A DNA stretch of 6,465 bases from CAYLHS01 sp964594235 (GCA_964594235.1 CAZQMF010000066.1:1-6465); one strand, 5' to 3'; shown: positions 1 through 6,210, counted from the first letter of the stretch. Translations and numbers: made by a program. The notes: a model not told the origin generated them from the sequence alone.

Positions 1-1224
1 GGGCTTCCGCTCGCGATGGCCGTCCTGGACGCCGGTCTGGCATGCGTGGGATTCGACGACTCGGTGGAAGTGGTGGAGGGGCTCCGGTCCGGCCGATCTC
101 ACATCGATGACGTCTCGGATGAGAGCGTGACCGACGCCATCAACAACGGATTCGAGGTCACCACGTCCGTTGAAGCGCTTCGATCCGTCGACGCGATTTT
201 CGTATGCGTGCCGAGTCCGCTTGGGAGGAACCGCGAGCCCGACATGTCGTTCATCGACAGGGCTGCGGCCGCCTTGAAGCTGGTGCTGCGCCCGGGCCAG
301 CTCATCTCGCTCGAGTCGACGTCATATCCGGGAACGACAGAGGAGTTCTTCCTGCCGGCGATCACCGCTAACGGCCTCGAGCTCGACAAGGATGTGTACC
401 TCTCGTTCTCTCCGGAACGAGTGGATCCTGGCAACGTCAGGAAGGTTCAAGAGATCCCCAAGGTGGTGGGGGGTGTCACTCCGGACTCCGGGAGGGTGGC
501 TGTCGCAGCCTACTCGCGCTTCATGTCCACGGTCGTGCCGGTCTCGTCCGCTCGGGTCGCGGAGATGGTCAAGCTGCTCGAGAACACCTACCGAGCAGTG
601 AACATAGGGTTGGTGAACGAGATGGCTCAGCTCGCTCACCAGCTCGACATCGATATCTGGGAGGTCATCGATGCCGCATCCACGAAACCGTTCGGATTCA
701 CGCCCTTCTATCCGGGGCCAGGGGTAGGCGGGCACTGCATCCCGCTCGATCCTCAGTTCCTGGCCTGGTCGGCGCGAGCAGCGGGGTTCCCGACCAGGTT
801 CATCGACGTCGCCGAACAGGTCAACGTCGCCATGCCCTCGTACACGGCGACACGAGTTGCGGCAGTCCTCAACGAACATGGGCTCCCGCTGCGCGGCACG
901 CGCATCTTGGGTGTCGGTCTCGCCTACAAGGCGAACATCGCCGACTCCAGGGAGTCCCCTGCCGTAGGAGTGCTGCGGCAGCTTGACGGCGCAGGGGCGG
1001 AGATCCAGGTACTCGATCCGTTGGTGGGGGAGCGGGGTATCAACGCCCAAGGATTCAGCTCGGTCGGTGAGGGGGAGCTGACAGGCTTCGCGCTCGCTGT
1101 CGTGCTCACAGATCACGATGCGATCGACTTCGAGGAGATCGCCGACGCGATTCCGCTCGTCTTCGATGCGCGGAATGCCTATCGCAAGCGCGGAATCGTG
1201 CGGGACAACGTCGTGGCTCTGTGA
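1..1224 (+). CDS. UDP-N-acetylglucosamine/UDP-hexosamine 6-dehydrogenase (WbpA-like), 5'-truncated by the window edge
   Basis: This cytoplasmic enzyme of the UDP-Glc/GDP-Man dehydrogenase family oxidises C6 of a UDP-sugar to a carboxylate using two NAD+, giving a uronic acid for polysaccharide synthesis. The frame is open from base 1 and reads GLPLA just before the first Met codon (16-18). That is the end of the usual GxGYVGLPLA NAD-binding loop, so the Met is internal and roughly 10-15 residues are missing upstream. Visible motifs are SPERVDPGN (Glu codon 415-417), the Lys of the KLLENTYRAVNI helix (571-573), GPGVGGHCIPLDP with the catalytic Cys at 736-738, and the C-terminal YKANIADSRESPA (925-963). 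The stretch STKPFGFTPFYPGPG is typical of the UDP-GlcNAc dehydrogenase branch (WbpA) rather than plain UDP-glucose dehydrogenase. Substrate choice (GlcNAc versus ManNAc or GalNAc) cannot be settled from sequence alone. The gene ends in TGA, 9 nt from the convergent glycosyltransferase stop. Confidence 0.93.
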   Translation, partial: GLPLAMAVLDAGLACVGFDDSVEVVEGLRSGRSHIDDVSDESVTDAINNGFEVTTSVEALRSVDAIFVCVPSPLGRNREPDMSFIDRAAAALKLVLRPGQLISLESTSYPGTTEEFFLPAITANGLELDKDVYLSFSPERVDPGNVRKVQEIPKVVGGVTPDSGRVAVAAYSRFMSTVVPVSSARVAEMVKLLENTYRAVNIGLVNEMAQLAHQLDIDIWEVIDAASTKPFGFTPFYPGPGVGGHCIPLDPQFLAWSARAAGFPTRFIDVAEQVNVAMPSYTATRVAAVLNEHGLPLRGTRILGVGLAYKANIADSRESPAVGVLRQLDGAGAEIQVLDPLVGERGINAQGFSSVGEGELTGFALAVVLTDHDAIDFEEIADAIPLVFDARNAYRKRGIVRDNVVAL

Positions 1225-1236
1225 CCGACGGGGTCA
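1222..1236. other. Short inverted repeat joining two convergent stop codons
   Basis: TGACC (1222-1226) and GGTCA (1232-1236) form a perfect 5-bp dyad with a 5-nt loop. Its outer bases are the TGA stop of the dehydrogenase and the complement of the TGA stop of the opposing glycosyltransferase. There is no T-tract on either strand, so it does not look like a normal intrinsic terminator. A 5-bp stem is easily due to chance. It is recorded because nothing else in the 9-nt gap or nearby looks like a terminator. Confidence 0.25.
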
Positions 1237-2397
1237 GTCCGTGAGCCGAGGGTCGCGGGTGTCTCGAGTCACGCGCCGGACCAGCCGATCCCACAGGATG
1301 CCTGCGCTGATGTCCTTTCCTATCTGACCGTTGCTGGCCTCGAAGATCTTTCGCCTTTTGGGAGGTGGAAGTGGTTCGAAGTCGGATGCCTTCCCGAAGT
1401 GGAAGAAGGCGCCCTCCCCGGGAAGGGAGAGGTTCTGGGCGAAGGGGAGGAGGATCATGGGGAAGCTCTCAATCGGTGCAATGCACGGTCTGCTGGAGAG
1501 CAGCAGTGGCGTGTCGATCCGATCCTTGCTGCCGAAGAAGTCGATGGTCACCTCGGGTCCCCCGAGGCCCGGCCACCAGCGCTCGATGGTGTCCGAGTGG
1601 GGTTCGAACCAGGCGTCGTATCGAAGCGAGTTGGGCCAGGGAGCGAACCGCCAGTCACGAGTTCCGAGGAAGACAGGGGTCGCCGTGTTTATGGCTTCCC
1701 GACTGAAGTGCGTACCCGGATCACCGCAGTTCGTCGTGAGGCCGACCCTTGGGAACGCGTAGTAGCGGTCCGTGTCGATGAGATACGCGAGGAACGCCTT
1801 CTTCCACGAGCGGCCGCTGTCCCAGCGGGCCGCCGGTTCCGGGAGATGGACCCCTTCGAGGTGTGGATGCCCGTCGAGCCACTCGCGGAATCCCCGCCAT
1901 TGCCTGCTCGTCCACGCCTGTCCCGACGACGATGGCGTCTGCATGAAGAAGGTGTCGTATCCGTCGTCGAGCGGGTGGAACGCGAGTCCCAGGTATTCGT
2001 CGATTCGAAACGAGTAGAGCGAGATCCCGGCGACTGTCGGCTCATCCGCATAGTGGTCGACGGCGCCGGTGACGTATCGATAGGCCTCTGGAACTACGTA
2101 CAAGTCGTCCTCGAGCACGATGACCGAGCCGAACCGCTCGGAGAGGTCCCCACACACAAGAACGTGTTCCCGCAGGCCGAGCCGGCGAGGGTGAGCTATG
2201 ACCTCCTTGGGGCCGTGCGCCCAGGTGTAGGCCTCGGCGACCTGTACGCAGGATGGGGTCCCAGCATCGACACTGACGACGAGGGGAACCTCGACCTCGC
2301 TCGAAAGCTCCAGGCGCTGGAGGCTGCCCAACAGCCGCGCTAGCGACGCGGGCCGGTCGTAGGCGACGATCACGATTGCTGGATGAGATTGATGCAA
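1234..2397 (-). CDS. GT-A-fold glycosyltransferase, GnT-I/GT13-like, third gene of the minus-strand operon
   Basis: This 387-residue protein is a probable sugar-nucleotide glycosyltransferase acting at the cytoplasmic side of polysaccharide assembly. The N-terminus has the GT-A beta-strand and loop AIVIVAYDRPASLARLL (residues 7-23), then VVSVDAG (40-46) and RRLGLREHVL (71-80). The metal-binding site is VIVLEDDLYVVPEAYRYV (92-109), with the EDD triplet at 96-98. This closely resembles the VVEDDLEVAPDFF segment of N-acetylglucosaminyltransferase I. Next come AGISLYSF (123-130) and FFMQTPSSSGQAWT (150-163), a conserved acceptor-side block in bacterial relatives. No signal peptide or membrane helix is seen. 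The start is a TTG: the frame has an in-frame TGA at 2416-2418, no ATG or GTG lies between that stop and the homologous region, and GAGAGG sits 6 nt upstream of the TTG. Donor and acceptor are unknown. Co-transcription with the two upstream glycosyltransferases is inferred from spacing. Confidence 0.88.
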   Translation of the reverse strand: MHQSHPAIVIVAYDRPASLARLLGSLQRLELSSEVEVPLVVSVDAGTPSCVQVAEAYTWAHGPKEVIAHPRRLGLREHVLVCGDLSERFGSVIVLEDDLYVVPEAYRYVTGAVDHYADEPTVAGISLYSFRIDEYLGLAFHPLDDGYDTFFMQTPSSSGQAWTSRQWRGFREWLDGHPHLEGVHLPEPAARWDSGRSWKKAFLAYLIDTDRYYAFPRVGLTTNCGDPGTHFSREAINTATPVFLGTRDWRFAPWPNSLRYDAWFEPHSDTIERWWPGLGGPEVTIDFFGSKDRIDTPLLLSSRPCIAPIESFPMILLPFAQNLSLPGEGAFFHFGKASDFEPLPPPKRRKIFEASNGQIGKDISAGILWDRLVRRVTRDTRDPRLTD

Positions 2398-2403
2398 CAG
2401 GTA

Positions 2404-2409
2404 CCTCTC
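2404..2409 (-). promoter_or_regulatory. Ribosome binding site deciding a TTG start
   Basis: On the minus strand this reads GAGAGG, 6 nt before the TTG at 2397-2395. It supports initiation at the rare TTG codon. The 31-nt gap between this gene and the upstream glycosyltransferase holds no other visible signal. Confidence 0.6.
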
Positions 2410-2428
2410 ACACGGTCATCGGTCTGAA

Positions 2429-3514
2429 TCAACCGGCCATAAGCAGTCTCTCCACGTACTCGGAGAACGAGTGGTGTGATCGCGTGAACGCAGGTCCATC
2501 CTTGGCCGCGGCTGAAGAGAGCCGGTTCAGATTGTTGATCGCGGCCTCGAGTGCCTTTGCGAGGGCCCTCGGATGGTGTGTGGATGCGACGACCGCGCCC
2601 CCATAGCCCTCGGGTAGCTGATCGGCGAGCGACTGTGTAGTGAGGAGGCCAACCCCCTCCGCGAGTGCCTGGAGCAGGACCCCCGATGCCCCGCCGCGCG
2701 CCTGGAAGACGGGGAGATAGGGGGCGGCGACGAGGTCACATCGATGATGTGCGGCACGCAGTTCCTCATTGGTGACGAAGCGGTCCGTCCAGCGGATGTC
2801 CAAGGCAGGGTGCTGATAGGTCGCCCGGTCCCGCACCCCCTCAGGCTGAGGGCCCACGACTTCGAGGGTCGTGTGCACTGCGACGAGTTCCATGGCGTCG
2901 AGCAGTTCGAACAGACCCTTCTCCCTCCGGGCGCCACCCACGAAGAGCACACGAGGATCGTCGTGATCGTGTCGACCGGCAAGTGGCTCGGGGGTGTCGA
3001 TCGGATACCCGACCTGCACGAGCCCTTCCACGGGGAGGAACTCCGAGAGGACGTCAAGCGCACGCCGCGTGTGCACGACCACCACGGCGCCCCGCCGAAC
3101 CAGATTCGTGATCTTGTTCCGGAGTATCGCAGTCCGAGCCTTGGCGAGATTGTCGCGGTTCGCTGGCTGATACTGGTTGACGGCGTGGAGGACGTGGATT
3201 CCGACGGTTGCCGACTGCAAATCGCGTGGAAGCACCCACACGTTCTTGTCGAGGTACAGGTCCCAGAAGACATCAGGCGAGCCCCACGACTTCGAGAGTC
3301 GTTTCAGAGTCCTGTAGCCGCCGATTGGCTTTCGGAGAGTCCCTGGCGCGACCTGTTTCCATGCGACGTGTGGATCCTCCGCGAGGCGGCTGTCCAGGTG
3401 CGGGCACGCGACCGTGCAGTCGATGCCCCGTCTCACGACTTCTCGGACGATGCCGGAGAGGTACCACACGTGATGCCCGCCCGCTACGTCGTCGAAAATG
3501 CACAGATGAGCCAC
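2429..3514 (-). CDS. GT-B-fold glycosyltransferase, group 1/GT4-like, with atypical EX7E motif
   Basis: This is a probable cytosolic retaining glycosyltransferase, the middle gene of the minus-strand operon. With the GTG at 3514-3512 the protein is 361 residues and starts MAHLCIFDDVAGGHHVWYL, which is beta-strand 1 plus the Gly-rich loop of GT-B enzymes. The second Rossmann domain opens with RVLFVGGARREKGLFELLDAM (about residues 188-208), the GGxRxxKG phosphate-binding signature of GT4. The nucleotide-sugar region AAPYLPVF followed by ARGGASGVLLQALAEG (272-287) aligns with the usual EX7E stretch, but both Glu positions are replaced (Gly and Gln). The frame stays open upstream to a GTG at 3613 (394 residues). 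That extension is Arg/Pro-rich, overlaps the upstream gene by 97 nt and has no ribosome binding site. The GTG at 3514 lies 2 nt after the upstream stop and has a weak GCGAG 8 nt before it, so I prefer it. The family call is solid; the start is about 70% sure; donor and acceptor are unknown. Confidence 0.88.
   Translation of the reverse strand: MAHLCIFDDVAGGHHVWYLSGIVREVVRRGIDCTVACPHLDSRLAEDPHVAWKQVAPGTLRKPIGGYRTLKRLSKSWGSPDVFWDLYLDKNVWVLPRDLQSATVGIHVLHAVNQYQPANRDNLAKARTAILRNKITNLVRRGAVVVVHTRRALDVLSEFLPVEGLVQVGYPIDTPEPLAGRHDHDDPRVLFVGGARREKGLFELLDAMELVAVHTTLEVVGPQPEGVRDRATYQHPALDIRWTDRFVTNEELRAAHHRCDLVAAPYLPVFQARGGASGVLLQALAEGVGLLTTQSLADQLPEGYGGAVVASTHHPRALAKALEAAINNLNRLSSAAAKDGPAFTRSHHSFSEYVERLLMAG
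2853..2872. repeat. 20-bp near-identical repeat, copy 1
   Basis: This 20-bp segment matches 3283-3302 at 19 of 20 positions (G versus A at the 15th base). It contains the dyad ACGAC (2856-2860) and GTCGT (2868-2872). Both copies lie inside the GT4-like gene, 430 bp apart and so in different reading frames. The similarity is therefore not a repeated peptide. Confidence 0.4.
3283..3302. repeat. 20-bp near-identical repeat, copy 2
   Basis: This is the second copy of the segment at 2853-2872. Its single difference lengthens the dyad to 6 bp: ACGACT (3286-3291) and AGTCGT (3297-3302) with a 5-nt loop. No function is known; it may be chance within G+C-rich coding sequence. Confidence 0.4.
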
Positions 3515-3516
3515 CG

Positions 3517-4446
3517 CTAGAACTCGCGCTGGTTCCGGTGGAGCCGGCGTTTCAGGAGCCCGAAGGGGCCTCTTGCGAGTTCGGTGACGAGTTCGCGCGC
3601 CATGCTTTTCCACCAGCGTGCGAGGTAGGGGGTCACGAGCGCTGGAAGAGCGCGGATTCGAGTGCCCATGGGGATCGGCAGCGTCGTCAGTGAGTGCAGG
3701 TCGGCGACAAGGATTCTCGTTCTCGGCAAGCTCCGTGAAGTGGAGGCAGACGGATCGAACCAGAGGATTCGCGCTCGCGGATCCGGGAATGCCTCGAGCG
3801 AACGCTGGGAGTGGAGCCTTCTGTGGAAGAGGGTCTCGGGTATCTCCCTGAACTGACCCAGCAAGCAGAGTTCCGCCAGAAGAACCTCATCCGATCCGAC
3901 GAAGGATCCAAGGAGTCCAGTCCGGCGGAGCACATCGGTAGGAACAATGCCGAACACCGCGTTGCAGAGGTCCAGGTTGTTGATGAGGGTCTTGATGCGA
4001 TCGCCAACGTGGGGATCCCGCAGGTCCAGACCGTCATGGTACGTGTCGGTGACGTTGCCGTTCTCGTCGATCAGCAACGTGCGGGGGTACACGAGCACGA
4101 CCTGGGCCGACGAGAAGCGATACTCGTCCATGCACCGTTCGAAGTTGGTTGGGGCGCACAGATCGTCGTGGGCGGCCCAGCGGAAGAACCGGCCTCGTGC
4201 CAGTTCGACTGTGTGGTTGTAGTTTCGGGAGGCCCCGATGTTCTCTGGCAGCCTGACGTACCGGATCCGGGGATCCTCGGATGCGTATCGGCGACACACG
4301 TGCTCGGTACGGTCGGTCGATGCATTGTCGGAGATGATCAGCTCGAAGTCCTCGTACGTTTGGTCGAGGATCGACTCCAGGGCAGCCGCGAGATACCGCT
4401 CACCGTTGTACACAGGGAGTCCGACGCTGAGTGTCGGGGTCGTCAT
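3517..4446 (-). CDS. Glycosyltransferase family 2 protein, first gene of the minus-strand operon
   Basis: This 309-residue inverting GT-A glycosyltransferase would transfer a sugar from a nucleotide donor onto a growing repeat unit or lipid-linked acceptor. Its GT2 order is clear: SVGLPVYNGERYLAAALES (7-25), FELIISDNASTDRT (34-47) with the UDP-binding Asp, LPENIGASRNYN (66-77), and FFRWAAHDDLC (87-97) with HDD as the DXD metal site. VGSDEVLLAEL (183-193) fits the position of the catalytic base, followed by a basic HRRLHSQRS (208-216). The C-terminus is Arg/Lys-rich (from about 262) without a clear transmembrane helix, so peripheral membrane contact is possible. The ATG at 4446-4444 has GAGG 7 nt upstream. 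The stop overlaps nothing and lies 2 nt before the start I prefer for the next glycosyltransferase. It diverges from the asparagine-synthase-like gene across a 176-bp region. Substrates are not predictable. Confidence 0.93.
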   Translation of the reverse strand: MTTPTLSVGLPVYNGERYLAAALESILDQTYEDFELIISDNASTDRTEHVCRRYASEDPRIRYVRLPENIGASRNYNHTVELARGRFFRWAAHDDLCAPTNFERCMDEYRFSSAQVVLVYPRTLLIDENGNVTDTYHDGLDLRDPHVGDRIKTLINNLDLCNAVFGIVPTDVLRRTGLLGSFVGSDEVLLAELCLLGQFREIPETLFHRRLHSQRSLEAFPDPRARILWFDPSASTSRSLPRTRILVADLHSLTTLPIPMGTRIRALPALVTPYLARWWKSMARELVTELARGPFGLLKRRLHRNQREF

Positions 4447-4453
4447 GCTCTCG

Positions 4454-4457
4454 CCTC
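4454..4457 (-). promoter_or_regulatory. Ribosome binding site of the GT2 gene
   Basis: The minus strand reads GAGG, 7 nt before the ATG at 4446, inside a purine-rich run (GACGAGGCGAGAGC). It supports this ATG as the start of the operon's first gene. I could not identify a convincing -10/-35 pair on the minus strand in the rest of the divergent region. Confidence 0.55.
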
Positions 4458-4476
4458 GTCTTGCCTGGGAGGCTAG

Positions 4477-4526
4477 GAGACTACCGCACCACGGCTTGGG
4501 CTGTTCTCTCTGGTAGCCGCAGTCTC
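4477..4526. other. Imperfect inverted repeat in the divergent intergenic region
   Basis: The left arm is GAGACTACC (4477-4485). Its complement is split on the right into GGTAG (4512-4516) and GTCTC (4522-4526), separated by CCGCA. Pairing would give about 9 bp with a small bulge and a loop of about 26 nt. It starts 31 bp upstream of the GT2 start codon, so it could be an operator or a leader structure for that operon. Both ideas are speculative. Confidence 0.3.
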
Positions 4527-4531
4527 GACGG

Positions 4532-4552
4532 GGAGGGAATCGAAGTCCCTCC
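4532..4552. other. Perfect 7-bp G+C-rich inverted repeat in the divergent region
   Basis: GGAGGGA (4532-4538) and TCCCTCC (4546-4552) flank a 7-nt loop. The dyad lies 86 bp from the GT2 start and 71 bp from the asparagine-synthase-like start, between the two divergent genes. It is placed to be a regulator binding site or a hairpin. There is no T-run beside it, which argues against an intrinsic terminator. The sequence also recalls a tRNA T-arm by chance; no cloverleaf can be built around it. Confidence 0.4.
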
Positions 4553-4591
4553 GAGCGGACAACTCACGTGGCGGGTGACCGCTCTCCGATG

Positions 4592-4597
4592 TATGAT
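4592..4597 (+). promoter_or_regulatory. Candidate -10 element for the asparagine-synthase-like gene
   Basis: TATGAT is one base off the TATAAT consensus and stands out in an otherwise G+C-rich stretch. Initiation 6-8 nt downstream would give a leader of about 20 nt containing the strong ribosome binding site. No good -35 hexamer is seen at 16-18 nt upstream (TGGCGG at 4569-4574), which is common in actinobacterial promoters. Confidence 0.4.
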
Positions 4598-4610
4598 TCG
4601 CGCCGACTGT

Positions 4611-4616
4611 GAGGAG
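4611..4616 (+). promoter_or_regulatory. Strong ribosome binding site deciding the start of the asparagine-synthase-like gene
   Basis: GAGGAG lies 6 nt before the ATG at 4623. The reading frame is open further upstream, with ATGs at 4431 and 4593, but neither has a comparable site and the 4431 start would overlap the divergent GT2 gene. The ATG at 4623 is therefore chosen. Confidence 0.75.
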
Positions 4617-4622
4617 TCGTTG

Positions 4623-6137
4623 ATGGCTGGGGGCAGCTGGTCACTCGTCCGGAAACCCGATATCGAGGGACGTCCTGTTAGGTGGCCGAGAGAGATCGGG
4701 GCGCTGTTCGACCGCCGCGAGTTGGTCGGGCAGTTCCGTCTATCGACATCACATGTTGAACTCCCGGGTGGGTGGCGGGAGGCGAAGTTGGGTTCGTGGA
4801 TCCTCGCGTACGACCCCGCACTGCCGGTGCTGCGGATCGTCGCCTCGGGCACACCGATGGGCTGGCTTCTGGGACAGCCGATCACTCCGGAGGGTGTGCT
4901 TCTTTCGTCGGATCTCGAGGTTTCGGTCGATCAGGCCGATCCAGACGGGCTCGAACGCACCATCCATTGGTTCGCGGGTCGGTATCTGGCGATGTGGCTG
5001 GCCCCTGGGAGCGAACGGATCTACCTGGATGCGTCCGGCTCGATCGGGGTCGTCTACAGTCCGTCACAGCGAGTCGTCGCCTCGTCACTGTTTCTCATCC
5101 CCTATCAAGACTCCCGTGACGACCGTCTTGCTCTCGTGAACGAACGGGGCCGATACCCCATCGATCCGCATCTCTTCTTCGGTCTGACCGTTCGCGACTC
5201 CGTCGACTGGCTCCTCCCGAACCACTACCTGGACCTCGACACGTGGAAGCCGATCAGGTACTGGCCCACCGGTGAGATCGAGACGACGAGTGACGTGGAG
5301 GACACCCTCGAGACGATCGCAGGAAGACTCACCGCGAGCATCAGAGCGCTCGTCGAAGCAGGTCCGATTCAAATGGCGCTGACCGCGGGCAATGACAGCC
5401 GGGTCCTTCTGGCGTGCTCCAAGGAGTTCCTCGAAGACATCGAGTTCGTGACGATGGCATTCCCCGATCACGCCGGTCGTACCGACGTGAGTGTCGCCCG
5501 CGGGCTTGCCCGCGACCTGAAGCTGAGGCACAGGGTGGTTCCGTGGCGGCGTTCGTTACCGGCTGACATCGCCCGGCTCCTCTTCCGGACTGGGTGTGTC
5601 GCAGCGCTCGATGCACGCTGTCAGGAAGGGGTGGCCACGATGGCGTCGATGGACTCGCGGCGGCCATACGTATCGGCAGTCTTCGGGGAAGTTGCGAGGA
5701 TGCCGGCGATTGCTTCATTCGGTCCCAACCCCGAACCGGTGACGATTGAGAAGATGCTGGCGTGGCGTCAGGCTCCCGTATGGCCCGAGCTTGTCGAACG
5801 GGGCACTCGGTGGCTCGAAGAGCTACCGATCAAGAACGCGCACGGAGTGTTCGACATGCGGGCGATCGAGTTCAGGTTCGGTGGATGGTGCGGACCGCTC
5901 ACCTACGGCTACCCCGAAGGGCAGGCCCACACCGTCTACCCGTACTCCGACAGGGCGGTATTGGAGGCGATGTTGAGCCTCCCCCTCGAGTATCGCCTCT
6001 TGAATCAGTTCGTGCCAGACATACTGGAGCGACAGTGGCCGGAGCTGCTTAGGCACCCGGTCAATCAAGCCACGAATGGCTGGTACGGGGTCTACCGGAA
6101 GGCGAGGAGATTCGCCAAGCGAACGCTCCGGCGTTGA
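4623..6137 (+). CDS. Asparagine-synthase-like amidotransferase with degenerate glutaminase domain
   Basis: This 504-residue protein belongs to the asparagine synthase superfamily, whose members adenylate a carboxyl group and pass it to ammonia or another nucleophile. Residues 1 to about 165 look like a decayed class II glutaminase domain: the protein starts MAGGSW where active enzymes have MCG, so the N-terminal nucleophile Cys2 is absent. GRYLAMWLAPGSERIYLDASGS begins at 119. A linker with LLPNHYLDLD (197-206) precedes the synthase domain. The ATP-pyrophosphatase P-loop is TAGNDS (254-259), a variant of SGGxDS seen in polysaccharide-cluster members. FGEVAR (354-359) and YPYSDRAVLEAMLSLP (439-454) correspond to the later GGE- and PFLD-like motifs. 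The C-terminus is strongly basic. In polysaccharide loci such proteins are proposed to amidate uronic acids (WbpS of Pseudomonas aeruginosa is the known comparison), which fits the nearby UDP-sugar dehydrogenase. Ammonia supply and true substrate are unknown, and it may not be an amidase at all. Confidence 0.87.
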   Translation: MAGGSWSLVRKPDIEGRPVRWPREIGALFDRRELVGQFRLSTSHVELPGGWREAKLGSWILAYDPALPVLRIVASGTPMGWLLGQPITPEGVLLSSDLEVSVDQADPDGLERTIHWFAGRYLAMWLAPGSERIYLDASGSIGVVYSPSQRVVASSLFLIPYQDSRDDRLALVNERGRYPIDPHLFFGLTVRDSVDWLLPNHYLDLDTWKPIRYWPTGEIETTSDVEDTLETIAGRLTASIRALVEAGPIQMALTAGNDSRVLLACSKEFLEDIEFVTMAFPDHAGRTDVSVARGLARDLKLRHRVVPWRRSLPADIARLLFRTGCVAALDARCQEGVATMASMDSRRPYVSAVFGEVARMPAIASFGPNPEPVTIEKMLAWRQAPVWPELVERGTRWLEELPIKNAHGVFDMRAIEFRFGGWCGPLTYGYPEGQAHTVYPYSDRAVLEAMLSLPLEYRLLNQFVPDILERQWPELLRHPVNQATNGWYGVYRKARRFAKRTLRR

Positions 6138-6140
6138 CGT

Positions 6141-6165
6141 CGGAGGTCGAGCGGCGACCGAGCCG
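6141..6165 (+). terminator. Weak hairpin after the asparagine-synthase-like gene
   Basis: GGTCG (6145-6149) pairs with CGACC (6155-6159) around a 5-nt loop, and CGG (6141-6143) can pair with CCG (6163-6165) across an internal loop. It begins 3 nt after the stop codon. There is no T-tract, so it is at best a non-canonical terminator or an mRNA 3' structure. Confidence 0.25.
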
Positions 6166-6195
6166 ATTCCCGTGTACGCAGAAGCTGGGCCGTGA

Positions 6196-6201
6196 TATGG
6201 T
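6196..6201 (+). promoter_or_regulatory. Possible -10 element of a leaderless gene
   Basis: TATGGT fits the TANNNT pattern common in actinobacterial -10 elements. It ends 9 nt before the GTG start at 6211. Transcription starting 7-10 nt downstream would give a leaderless or almost leaderless mRNA, in keeping with the lack of a ribosome binding site. No -35 is recognisable. Confidence 0.25.
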
Positions 6202-6210
6202 GCCGACCGG

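Noticed and set aside
322..1116. Long open frame on the minus strand across the dehydrogenase
   Set aside because: The translation is Arg/Asp-rich with no family resemblance, and the opposite strand encodes a protein with every expected dehydrogenase motif. It is a shadow of high-G+C codon use.
1399..2343. Long + strand open frame antisense to the GnT-I-like glycosyltransferase
   Set aside because: Its product is a charged, Val/Arg/Glu-rich sequence typical of antisense shadows. The minus strand gives a coherent GT-A protein with a ribosome binding site.
2744..3520. + strand open frame antisense to the GT4-like gene
   Set aside because: It shows no recognisable domain and the minus strand carries clear GT-B motifs.
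3515..3613. N-terminal extension of the GT4-like protein to the GTG at 3613
   Set aside because: The added 33 residues are Arg/Pro-rich low complexity, overlap the 3' end of the GT2 gene by 97 nt and have no ribosome binding site. The GTG at 3514 fits the domain start better.
4465..4560. tRNA-like look of the intergenic region (T-arm-like GGAGGGA...TCCCTCC on the minus strand)
   Set aside because: The loop is CTTCGAT rather than a proper TTCRANY seven-base loop on a 5-bp stem, and no matching acceptor, D and anticodon arms can be drawn around it.
4431..4622. Upstream extension of the asparagine-synthase-like frame (ATG at 4431 or 4593)
   Set aside because: The extra residues resemble nothing in the family, the first ATG would overlap the divergent GT2 start, and the strong GAGGAG site points to the ATG at 4623.
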